Positions 25,181 through 32,977 of a DNA stretch of 64,000 nt are shown one piece after another. The stretch is from CAWDDA01 sp963813345 (lineage in GTDB: Bacteria; Acidobacteriota; Blastocatellia; RBC074). Position 1 is the first letter of the stretch; the number at the start of each line of letters is the position of its first letter. The notes below the pieces were generated by a model that was given only the letters and a program-made list of their open reading frames with translations, was not told the DNA's origin and made no database searches. The translations under genes were made by a program, and so were the position numbers. The DNA lies in NCBI GenBank assembly GCA_963813345.1, contig CAWEYR010000028.1, forward strand, positions 124,001 through 188,000, written 5' to 3'.

Positions 25181-27272
25181 ATGTCGATACTCGACATATT
25201 CCGGCTGGTTGGGTTTGCGACAGGAGCCGCACTTCATTTTTATCTGGCATGGCTGCTTGGTATCAGGCGGGGTCTGCGTCATGGAGAACGCGCTCTTCTG
25301 GGGCTGGGCATCAGTCTCGGCGCGTGGCACCTTGGCAACTTCATCGCGAGTTTCTACGACCTCATCGGCGGTAGTCGTGCTCCCTGGTGGTTAAAGCTAT
25401 CCGATACTATCGCCTACGCCGGTCTTTCCCTGCTTCCGCCGCTGCTTGCGCACTCACACTTTCGGCTCTGGGAGTTGATCGATGAGCGCGCGCCGCGCCG
25501 CTTCTTCGCTCCACTGATCATTCTCGGCTACGTTCCCGTTGTGTTCACCCTGCCATGGGCACTTACACAGCTTTGGCGCGAACCTTACCTTGAACCTATC
25601 GATCGGCTCGCGCCGCTCCTTCTGCCGTTCGTTCTCTGGTTCGTGCTGATCTTCGGCGAATGCGCAGGAATTGATTTCTGGCTGGCAAAACGCATAACCG
25701 GATCGCGCGAAAGTGGATTCTTTCGCACATTCGGATTGACGCTTGCTGGCATTGGGATTCTGTTTTTTGTGACATATGTCACCGGAGGGCGAAGCGTTCC
25801 CGTAGTTGGTCCTTACCTCGACACATTCGCTCGCCTCTCTTCCATCGCGCCGACGATCGTTATCGCCTATTACATTTATCGTTATCGTTTCCTCGAGCTG
25901 GTTATCCGGCAGAGCCTCGTCTATGCAGCCTTCGCTGTGCTTGTGATGATGATCTATGTATACGGTATTCGAACGTTCAGTCGCGCCGTCGAAGACCGAA
26001 CATCGATCCGATCGGATGTCGTCGAGACAGTGCTCATACTGGGGCTGATGTTCCTTGCAGGTCCTTTGCGCCGAATAACTGAAAAATACCTGCAAAAGCT
26101 CTTTCTTAGTGAAATCGGGCTCTATCGAGAACTGGTATCGCAGATGGGAGCCGAGGCGGCCAGCTATGGTGAGCTTGATAACTTCATCCATTTTGCAGAA
26201 CGCCGGATTCGCGACTCGCTCGGACTAAGCAAAGTAATGCTGATAGCACGCGATCGAGCCGATACAAAGGCTCGTGAACTTGCGGCTCTCGCAGAGGAAC
26301 GTGAGTGGACACAAGTCGAAGATCGTGACTGGCTCGCCAGCTTGGACGCGCTTGCCTGTTATGTACTCTGGCGCGAAGGTCGTGTCGTCGGCCTTCTGGT
26401 TGTTACCGGTCACCGGTCAGAGTTGACGGTTGAGAAGCGAGAGGTTCTATCGGTGCTCGCGGGTCATCTTGCCGTTGCCATCGAGAATTGTCTGCTGCTC
26501 GAAGAAAAGGTAAAGCTCGAAAGAGAGCTTGCATCGCGCGAACGGCTCGCAGCTTTGGGACAAATGGCGGCCACTATCGCTCATGAGATCAAGAATCCGC
26601 TGAGCTCTATCAAGTCTATCGCGCAGGTCATGCGCGAAGACCCTGTCAGTCGAATCCGAATACGGCCGCGACCTTGCATTGATCAATGGCGAAATCGACC
26701 GCCTTAACCGGAGTGTTTCTCAGTTGCTGAGCTTTTCAAGGCCGGCGGTAGTTGCCGCATCACAGGAGCGCTTGAGTGAGATCATCGCGTCAGTCACGGG
26801 CCTTACTCGAGCAGACCTCGAGGAGAAGTATCTCCGCCTGGTGACCAGTCTCGAGGCCGATCCGATTCTCGAGGGGCAGCAGGCAGCCGCCCTGAAGGAG
26901 GTGATCATGAACCTCGTCCTGAATGCGGTACAGGCGGTCGAAGATGGCACCGAGATTAGGATTGAAAGCAGATCACCGCGCGAAAGCGATCTGGAAGTTT
27001 CGATCTCAGATTCGGGACCAGGGATTCCAGAAGAGCTCGAGGAGAGAATTTTCGAGCCCTTCTTCACGACCAAGCAAAGAGGAACGGGGCTGGGCCTTGC
27101 CATCGTTGCCCGGCGCGTACGTGAGCTTGGCGGAGACATACGCCTCGAGAGTCCCGTCGCCTCGAATCGTGGTGCCCGCTTCGTGGTAGTGTTTCCGATG
27201 GCTCAGCTGGTAGGCAGCTTCTTAAACAATGAAGTCCGAGACTTGTCGCCCACGCCAGCCTGCTGGCGCTAG
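25181..27272 (+). CDS. Membrane sensor histidine kinase (frameshifted)
   Basis: About 690 residues when joined. The N-terminal 300 residues hold 7-8 hydrophobic segments, followed by a GAF-like region (about 320-430), a short coiled coil, the HisKA dimerisation helix with phospho-acceptor His468 (AATIAHEIKNPLSSIKS), and a HATPase domain (N box NLVLNAVQAVEDG, G1 DSGPGIPEE, F box FEPFFTTKQRG, G2 GTGLGLAIV). The frame slips near 26645-26680, just after the HisKA helix, and one base restores it. The NtrC-type regulator at 37668 could be its partner, but it is not adjacent. Confidence 0.87.
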
Positions 27273-28005
27273 ATGCGTTGCGGGCCCTTCGGCGTCTTCA
27301 GCAGGGCAACGAGTCGCGGTTCCTTTCCCAGCTTGACCTTCGCTTCAATACCGAGCTTCGTCAGCATTGAAATCACGCCCGAAGGATTCGGGTGTTCTAT
27401 TTCAAAAGTTTCAAGTTCGCATCCCTTTGGTGAATCCTCTGATGGATGCAATGAGCCAGTTGCCCATTCGATGAAGAACGGAACAGGATCAACACCCTGG
27501 CTGCCAAATTGGCTTGCAACTCCGAGAGACTCCCATTTTAGGACCTTTCCATCGGGTCTTGCCCTCGAACCCTCTCGGGCCCGAAGACTTGATAGCCAGC
27601 GTCGCCAGCCCTCTTTGCCACAAGGTTGATGTCTCCGGTTGTTGCCGCCCACGTGATCAATCGAGGTTCGGTGAGTGTTCGCACGTCGATCTGAAAGTTA
27701 TAGACCTGCTGTGCCGGATCCGGAGCGATGATTTCGAGATACCGTTTGCCACCGAGCGATATCAGAGCGTTTCGCGTTCCCCGGCCAGGGTGGCTTCCAC
27801 CGCCGATGGCTTTCACGCCAGTTTTGTTTTCAACCCAGGCAATCCCACGATCAAGATCAGCTACTCCAAGCAGCAAATGATCTACGGCAGAATGTGCGGG
27901 TATCAGTCGTTGAGCACCTGTCATGACTTCTCCCAACATACATGAAACGCCTGCGCTCCCGGATAGTCGTAGCACTTCGCGCCGAGTCACAACATATCGG
28001 TTCAT
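27269..28005 (-). CDS. VOC/glyoxalase-like protein with Tat-like leader (frameshifted)
   Basis: MNRYVVTRREVLRLSGSAGV resembles a twin-arginine leader (RREVLRLSG). The mature part starts VDHLLLGVADLDRGIAWVEN with RNALISLGGKRYLEIIAPDP, a glyoxalase-like (VOC_2) fold. The frame breaks near 27560-27580; ARPDGKVLKWESLG, PFFIEW and the remaining strands lie one frame over, ending at 27269. No function is known. The gene is convergent with the histidine kinase and their stops overlap. Its start forms ATGA with the probable true stop of the DUF1801 gene. Confidence 0.7.
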
Positions 28006-28362
28006 AGAATCTCCTCGTTCTCTCGCAATCCGCGCCTTTACCAGCTTCCGCACGAGCGCGGTTGGAAGCGGTTTGTCCGGTTGAAAGCGGATAGTCCCTT
28101 TGCTTGTATCGTATTTCTCGAGCTCCTCCTTGTGGGCTTCCACCGTCGAGGAACTCATGAGGTAGAAAGCGCAGTGATTCGAGGTCGCGCCAAAACCCAC
28201 AAGCATTCCGTTCTGACGAAAAGCGGGAAGCTGGTAGCTGATACACTCTTCAGCCTTTGGCGCTGCAGCTTTGATGGTCTTTCGAAGTTTTTCAAGCGCC
28301 GCACGCTTTTCATCGCTCAAGCGTGCAAGGTATTCATCGATGGTCTTTGGCTTGGTTGTCAT
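28006..28362 (-). CDS. DUF1801 (YdhG-like) protein
   Basis: MTTKPKTIDEYLARLSDEKR, IKAAAPKAEECISYQLPAFR and HCAFYLMSSSTVEAH match the DUF1801 fold (about 115 residues). As read, the frame runs without a stop into the VOC gene. If one base is removed near 28025 the protein ends KARIAENEEIL with a TGA overlapping the VOC ATG, which is the usual length, so the fusion is probably a sequence error. Function unknown. Confidence 0.75.
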
Positions 28363-28406
28363 GGCGAATTTTCCTTCGGAACGTTGACGCCGGAGGCGTA
28401 AAAGAT

Positions 28407-28518
28407 CGTAGCCAGGGGTTGAGTCTTCGAAACCCCTGGTTGCATTGTGAGAGAGAGTGCATCCCGGAGGGATGCGAGAAACGGATATGATGAATCTGCC
28501 GTCTTTTCTCGCATCCCT
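28407..28518. repeat. REPIN-like pair, left arm and start of interrupted right arm
   Basis: The left REP (28407-28484) matches the copy at 4087-4160. After a 14-base spacer the inverted arm begins (CCGTCTTTTCTCGCATCC) and is cut at CT (28517-28518). It resumes at 30161. The bases on either side of the cut together equal, over 23 bases, the reverse complement of 28458-28480. Confidence 0.9.
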
Positions 28519-28546
28519 TATATGTGTTTTTGGGCGGGGTGGAGGT

Positions 28547-28576
28547 TTGGAGGAGGGGCGGCAGCCCCTCCTCCAA
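28547..28576 (+). other. Perfect 13-bp stem-loop in the IS110 left end
   Basis: TTGGAGGAGGGGC (28547-28559), loop GGCA, GCCCCTCCTCCAA (28564-28576). It lies just downstream of the predicted transcript start of the circular form and upstream of the guide domains. It could protect the RNA 5' end or block read-through from outside. Confidence 0.8.
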
Positions 28577-28591
28577 TCATCCACGTAGAGA

Positions 28592-28800
28592 CGCCTTCGG
28601 GACTGACTATTAGAATGGACACGATGAGGCCGAAGGTGCAGATTAGGCTCCGAACCGCGCATCGTCCCGTTACGAATATCGCACCCGACCGCGTGACGGT
28701 TTACGGAGACGTTCGAACGGGACGAAGCGATTCGGTTGAAACGCATCACTCAGATGTCGTCTCTTGAAGACTCAATATAAGGCTTGCGCCGACCGAATCC
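28592..28800 (+). ncRNA. Predicted bridge RNA of the IS110 element
   Basis: Three structured parts can be drawn by hand. First, a stem CGCCTTCGG/CCGAAGGTG (28592-28600 with 28630-28638). Second, a target-type loop closed by TCGTCCCGTT/AACGGGACGA (28662-28671 with 28716-28725), plus CGAA/TTCG and an inner hairpin ACCG-CGTGA-CGGT. Third, a donor-type loop closed by GATTCGGT/ACCGAATC (28729-28736 with 28792-28799), plus CGCA/TGCG and an inner hairpin GTCT-CTTGA-AGAC. The internal loops carry guides. CGGAG (28704-28708) pairs with the right target CTCCG (30159-30163), and TCGCAcCC (28679-28686) resembles the left target TCGCATCC. CTCAGATGTC (28749-28758) is identical to the right end (30150-30159), and ATATAAGG (28775-28782) pairs with the left end CCTTATAT (28516-28523). 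The RNA ends are guesses. Confidence 0.75.
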
Positions 28801-28824
28801 AAGCGTGGTCTCAGCAGAATCGCG

Positions 28825-30105
28825 ATGGAGGTGGAACAAATGAAGAGCGAGACCAGTGAGTTGGCAGCATTGATCGGATGGGACTGGGCAGATCAGTCAC
28901 ACGAGGTAAGTCTGCAAACAGATTCGGGAGAGCTCGAGCACTACAGGATCAGTCAGGACCCGAATGCTCTACACGAATGGGTTCACAAGCAACGTGAACG
29001 ATTTGGGGGCAGGAAGATTGCGATAGCCATAGAGCAGAGACGGGGAGCGGTGGTCTACGCTCTGATGACCTATGACTTCGTAGTGCTTTATCCGATCAAC
29101 CCAAAATCACTAGCGAGGTTTCGGGAGGCACTTCGACCGAGCAAGGCCAAGGATGACCCGACAGATGCGGATTTGTTGCTCGAACTGGTAGCCAAGCATC
29201 GAGACAGGCTCAGAGCGTGGAATCCAGAAGATGAAGCAGGGCGAGAGCTTCGAATGATGGTCGAGTATCGACGCAAGCTGGTTGATGAGAGGACACGGCA
29301 CACCCAGCAATTGACCGAGTGGCTTAAGTCGTATTTTCCGCAGGCTTTGAAGTGGGCTGGGGATCTGGATGAGGTGAAGGCCTGCGAATTTCTTGAAACC
29401 TGGTCCAGTTTGGATGAGATGAAAGCGGCCGGTCCCGATGTCCTGAGGAAGTTCTTTTCACACCAGGGGCGCTGGCGTAAGACAATCCAGAGGCTGCTGC
29501 GGGAAATAAGTAAATCGAGAACGCTAACAACTGACGGTGCCGTTGTCCGGTCAATGGCTATGATGGTTCGAACAACAGCCCGAGAAGTGAGATTGCTTAG
29601 CGAGTCCATCAATGAGTTCCAAGAGCGAATTGAACAGCTGTTTGCCTTGCACCCGGATCAAGACCTCTTCGCGAGCTTTCCTGGTGCTGGAAGGGTCCTG
29701 GCACCGCGATTGTGTGCAATCATGGGAACAGACCGGTCCCGATATGCATCACCTGAGGATATCGAAGAGTTCTCCGGAATCGCTCGAGTCACAGAGCGAA
29801 GCGGAAAATCAAACTGGGTGCACAGAAGGTTCGCCTGTCCACAGTTCTTCCATCAAACATTTGTGGAATATGCCAAGCAGTCCATTCGGCAATCGGAATG
29901 GGCGAAAGCATATTACCAAGGCTGCCGCAACCGTGGCACAAGTCACAACGCTGCACTCCGGGCTCTGGCTTTCAAATGGATTCGGATAATCTACCGCTGC
30001 TGGATGGACAGAGTTCCTTACAACGAGCAGACCTACCAGACGGCACTGATACGGCACGGGTCACCGTTGGCAAGAAACATCAATGGCGCCTCACTCCCGG
30101 CTTGA
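28825..30105 (+). CDS. IS110-family DEDD transposase/recombinase
   Basis: A 426-residue recombinase. The N-terminal RuvC-like domain has Asp20 (IGWDWADQ), Glu70 (IAIAIEQR) and Asp111/Asp114 (KDDPTDADLL). A long coiled-coil segment spans about 145-275. The C-terminal Transposase_20 domain starts LFASFPGAGRVLAPRL (281-296), and the candidate catalytic Ser is Ser326 in VTERSGKS. These are the features of the RNA-guided IS110/IS621 recombinases. The frame is intact, in contrast to many neighbours, so the enzyme may be active. An upstream in-frame ATG at 28840 (Met6) is an alternative start. Confidence 0.95.
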   Translation: MEVEQMKSETSELAALIGWDWADQSHEVSLQTDSGELEHYRISQDPNALHEWVHKQRERFGGRKIAIAIEQRRGAVVYALMTYDFVVLYPINPKSLARFREALRPSKAKDDPTDADLLLELVAKHRDRLRAWNPEDEAGRELRMMVEYRRKLVDERTRHTQQLTEWLKSYFPQALKWAGDLDEVKACEFLETWSSLDEMKAAGPDVLRKFFSHQGRWRKTIQRLLREISKSRTLTTDGAVVRSMAMMVRTTAREVRLLSESINEFQERIEQLFALHPDQDLFASFPGAGRVLAPRLCAIMGTDRSRYASPEDIEEFSGIARVTERSGKSNWVHRRFACPQFFHQTFVEYAKQSIRQSEWAKAYYQGCRNRGTSHNAALRALAFKWIRIIYRCWMDRVPYNEQTYQTALIRHGSPLARNINGASLPA

Positions 30106-30137
30106 AGGCTAGGAGTGCGCGACCAGTGACTATTGGA

Positions 30138-30160
30138 TTGACAAAACATCTCAGATGTCT
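30138..30160 (+). promoter_or_regulatory. Right-end half of a circle-junction promoter
   Basis: A perfect TTGACA at 30138-30143 is followed by exactly 17 bases to the CT core. In a circular intermediate the left end would continue TATATG (28519-28524), making TTGACA-N17-TATATG, which would drive the bridge RNA and the transposase only when the element is excised. IS110 elements are known to form such junction promoters. Confidence 0.75.
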
Positions 30161-30222
30161 CCGGGATGCAATTCGTCAATGGAATCGATCCAGGGGTTTC
30201 GAAGACTCAACCCCTGGCTACG
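30161..30222. repeat. REPIN-like pair, remainder of right arm
   Basis: Resumes the inverted REP with CCGGGATGCAATTCGTCAAT and ends GACTCAACCCCTGGCTACG at 30222. It matches the right arm at 4186-4244 and is the inverse of the left arm at 28407-28484. Confidence 0.9.
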
Positions 30223-30270
30223 TTCTCGCACCGCTCCGCGGTGAATGCTCGGCGAAGCAGCACACGCCAG

Positions 30271-31424
30271 TCAGAGACCAGCGCTCCGACCGCTGGCAAA
30301 GACAATACAGACTGGAGAAGGTACATCCAGAACAGTTCCGGTCGCAGTCAGACTGCCTGTCTTCTGATCAATGCGGAACACAACAACGCTGTTTGAATCC
30401 TGATTCGCCGCAAACAGGTACGCACCAGTAGGATCAATCGCAAAATTTCGTGGCGTCTTTCCCTGCGTTGGAGCCCAGCCAGTGGATTTCACGAGACCTT
30501 TCTTCGATTCAATAGCGAACGTTGCTATGCTGTCGTGTCCTCGATTCGAGCTGTACAAAAACTTTCCTTTTGGATGAACGAGTATCTCTGCCCCGCTACT
30601 GACGCCTGAGAAGTCTGATGGGAGCGTTGGCAGCGTCTGAATCTCATTCAGGCTCCCACGTCTCTTGTCGTAATTGAAGACAGTCACAGTTGATGACATT
30701 TCATTCAATACATATGCGAACTTTCCGTTGGGGCTGAATGTCATATGACGAGGGCCAGAGCCGGCAGTGATCTTCGCGAACGGGGGATCGTTGGGAGTCA
30801 GCGAACCTTTCGTAGCGTCGAATTTGTAGACAAGTGCCTGGTCCAAACCAAGATCCATCACCATAAGAAAGCGGTTGTCAGGTGACATGTTGACTGAATG
30901 TGCGTGAGGACCCGTTTGCCTCTTAGGATCTTTGCTGGAACCGGAATGTTGGATGAACGTCGGTCGCTTCACCGAGGGTTCCATCATCATGAACGGCAAA
31001 CGCTGCGATGCTCCCACTGTGTATAGTTCGCAACAAAGAGCCACTTGCCCGTTCTGTCGAACTTGACGTGGCAGGGCGCACTGCCCTTCGACGATACGGT
31101 GTTCAAAAGTTTCAGCCGTCGCGTACCGCCGTCTATAGCGAAGGCGCTGACGGTTCCGTTCGAGTCTTCGCCTACAGCATAGAGAAAGCGCTGACTGGGG
31201 TGCAGCGCCAGAAACGAAGGATCTTTCGTTTCGGCAGCCAGCCCTCCTGATTCGACAGGAGTCACGGCGCCACTGGATGCGTCAAACCGAAATGCATAGA
31301 TGCCCTTGCTGGTTTGTCCAGTGTAGGTTCCGATGTACACGACCCACGTACTGTCGCTGGGAAAAGAGTTACGTGCGGAAAGTAATGCGAGACCCATGAC
31401 CATAAGCGCTCCAATGATTTTCAT
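30271..31424 (-). CDS. Lactonase family beta-propeller protein (frameshifted)
   Basis: About 380 residues, of the 6-phosphogluconolactonase (YbhE/Lactonase_7) beta-propeller family. A signal peptide is visible (MKIIGALMVMGLALLSARNS). Blade repeats include TYTGQTSKGIYAFRFDASSG, HPSQRFLYAVGED, DPTGAYLFAANQDSNSVVVFRI and HVKFDRTGKWLFVANY. The frame slips near 31010-31030, after VANYT. The exported location argues against a housekeeping pentose-phosphate role. The C-terminus lies close to the REP/IS110 boundary and its last few residues may have been changed by the repeat. Confidence 0.82.
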
Positions 31425-31492
31425 CTTAGTCTTGTCAGAATATCATCACACGACTCGACAAGTTCGCAGTTTTTTTGCATTCGAAGAACCAT

Positions 31493-32977
31493 ATGAAATT
31501 CCAGGGAAATGCTTCCAATACCTCAATTCGCAAGGTCGCTTTTGCGAGCTTTGTCGGCACAACGATCGAGTGGTATGACTTCTTTCTTTACGGTACCGCA
31601 AGCGCTATCGTCTTTGGTCCGCTTTTCTTTCCCAATTTCGACCCGCTCACCGGCACACTGGCTTCGTATGGCACCTATGCAGTCGGATTTATCGCACGCC
31701 CAATCGGAGGGATCGTGTGTGGTCACTATGGTGATCGCGTCGGGCGCAAATCGATGTTGATCTTTACGCTGTTGCTGATGGGTGTGGCAACTGCGCTAAT
31801 CGGATTGTTGCCGACCTATAGTCAGATCGGAATCTGGGCACCGATCTTTCTCATAGTACTGCGACTCGCTCAGGGCTTTGCGGTTGGAGGGGAATGGGGT
31901 GGCGCCGTTCTGATGGCCGTGGAGCACGCGCCATCAGAGCGGCGTGGCTTCTATGGAAGCTGGCCGCAGATTGGCGTTCCGGCAGGTCTCCTGATGTCGA
32001 CGCTTGTTTTTGGGCAGATCTCAAGGCTCCCGGACGAAGCGCTGTTCAGTTGGGGCTGGCGGATTGCATTTCTCTTGAGCATCCTGCTGGTCGCCGTCGG
32101 ACTTTTCATAAGACTGGCAATCACTGAGCCGCCAGAATTCGCTCAGATCAAACAGGCCGGTACCGCAGTCCGAATACCGATCCTTGAAACGATCAGACAA
32201 CACCCGAAGAATCTGATTCTTGCGATGGGAGCGCGCGTGGCCGATAACGCCGTGTTCTATATCTATACAGTTTTTATTCTGACCTATGCCGCTCAGCCAC
32301 AGATCGGATTTTCTCGCTCCATCGTTCTGGCTGCGGTCTCGATTGCAGCAATCTTCCAGATGTTTACGCTTCCGGCCTTTGGACTGCTTTCGGACTTTCT
32401 CGGACGCAGACCGGTATATCTGTTCGGTGCGATCTTTACCGGCGTCTTTGCGTTCCCTTTTTTCCGATTGTCGACCAGGCCAACACGAGTTCTGCTTGTG
32501 TTCGCCGTAGTAATCGCAATTGCTATCGGGCACGCTGCAATGTACGGGCCGCAGGCGAGCTTCTTTTCTGAACTCTTCGGAACAAGGGTCCGCTACACCG
32601 GTGCGTCCCTCGGATATCAATTGTCGTCAGTACTGGCTGGTGGACTTTCGCCCTTGATTGCCACGGCCCTGCTGAGAAGAACAGGCGCTTCGTGGCCGAT
32701 TGCGCTTTATATTATGGGCGTCGCGGCTATCACGACAATCTCAGTTTTTCTGGCGCACGAAACAGCGCACCGTGCGACTCAGCGAGAGTGTCAAATTTTG
32801 GAGTCCGCCTTGGCGGCCATACTGCGCGTACCGCAAGACTGCGCCAGAGCCGCCGCACTCCAAATCAGAAAACAAATCTCAATCCGAACTGCAACTGTCT
32901 GGGCGTCGTGCCCTGCGCGAGCGCGGTCACGCGACCCACATTCGCGGCGATCTGGGTTGCATTCGCATTCACAGTGA
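31493..32977 (+). CDS. MFS transporter, metabolite:H+ symporter (MHS) type
   Basis: About 494 residues with 12 hydrophobic segments. The MHS/ProP-like N-terminus KVAFASFVGTTIEWYDFFLYGTAS and GHYGDRVGRKSMLIFTLLLMG (loop 2-3 motif A) are diagnostic. The subfamily imports organic acids, betaines or shikimate with protons. The proper fold ends about VFLAHETAHRATQ; the last 65 or so residues are encoded by a hairpin repeat and then by the antisense of the TonB receptor 3' end, so the native stop may have been lost. Confidence 0.85.
   Translation: MKFQGNASNTSIRKVAFASFVGTTIEWYDFFLYGTASAIVFGPLFFPNFDPLTGTLASYGTYAVGFIARPIGGIVCGHYGDRVGRKSMLIFTLLLMGVATALIGLLPTYSQIGIWAPIFLIVLRLAQGFAVGGEWGGAVLMAVEHAPSERRGFYGSWPQIGVPAGLLMSTLVFGQISRLPDEALFSWGWRIAFLLSILLVAVGLFIRLAITEPPEFAQIKQAGTAVRIPILETIRQHPKNLILAMGARVADNAVFYIYTVFILTYAAQPQIGFSRSIVLAAVSIAAIFQMFTLPAFGLLSDFLGRRPVYLFGAIFTGVFAFPFFRLSTRPTRVLLVFAVVIAIAIGHAAMYGPQASFFSELFGTRVRYTGASLGYQLSSVLAGGLSPLIATALLRRTGASWPIALYIMGVAAITTISVFLAHETAHRATQRECQILESALAAILRVPQDCARAAALQIRKQISIRTATVWASCPARARSRDPHSRRSGLHSHSQ
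32797..32865. repeat. Inverted repeat, TTTGGAGTGCGGCGGC family
   Basis: TTTTGGAGTCCGCCTTGGCGGC and GCCGCCGCACTCCAAA are inverted. It ends exactly at the stop codon of the TonB receptor. Related copies lie at 56432-56521 and 63111-63210. Confidence 0.7.

Larger units (their letters stand above)
28519..30160 (+). mobile_element. IS110-family insertion sequence with CT core
   Basis: A 1642-base element bounded by the dinucleotide CT on both sides (28517-28518 and 30159-30160). It has no terminal inverted repeats and no target duplication beyond the core, as expected for IS110 elements. It comprises a 306-base left non-coding end, one DEDD transposase (28825-30105) and a 55-base right end. It lies inside a REP palindrome. 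The order (long non-coding region upstream of the transposase) is that of the IS110 group rather than IS1111. The boundaries rest on rebuilding the target repeat and are supported by the guide matches in the left end. Confidence 0.9.

Noticed and set aside
28519..28824. IS110 left end as an extra small protein gene
   Set aside because: Short frames there lack start sites and codon character; the paired stems fit a structured RNA better.
32865..32977. C-terminal tail of the MHS transporter as a functional domain
   Set aside because: It is encoded by a hairpin repeat and the antisense of the TonB receptor end, with no conserved character.
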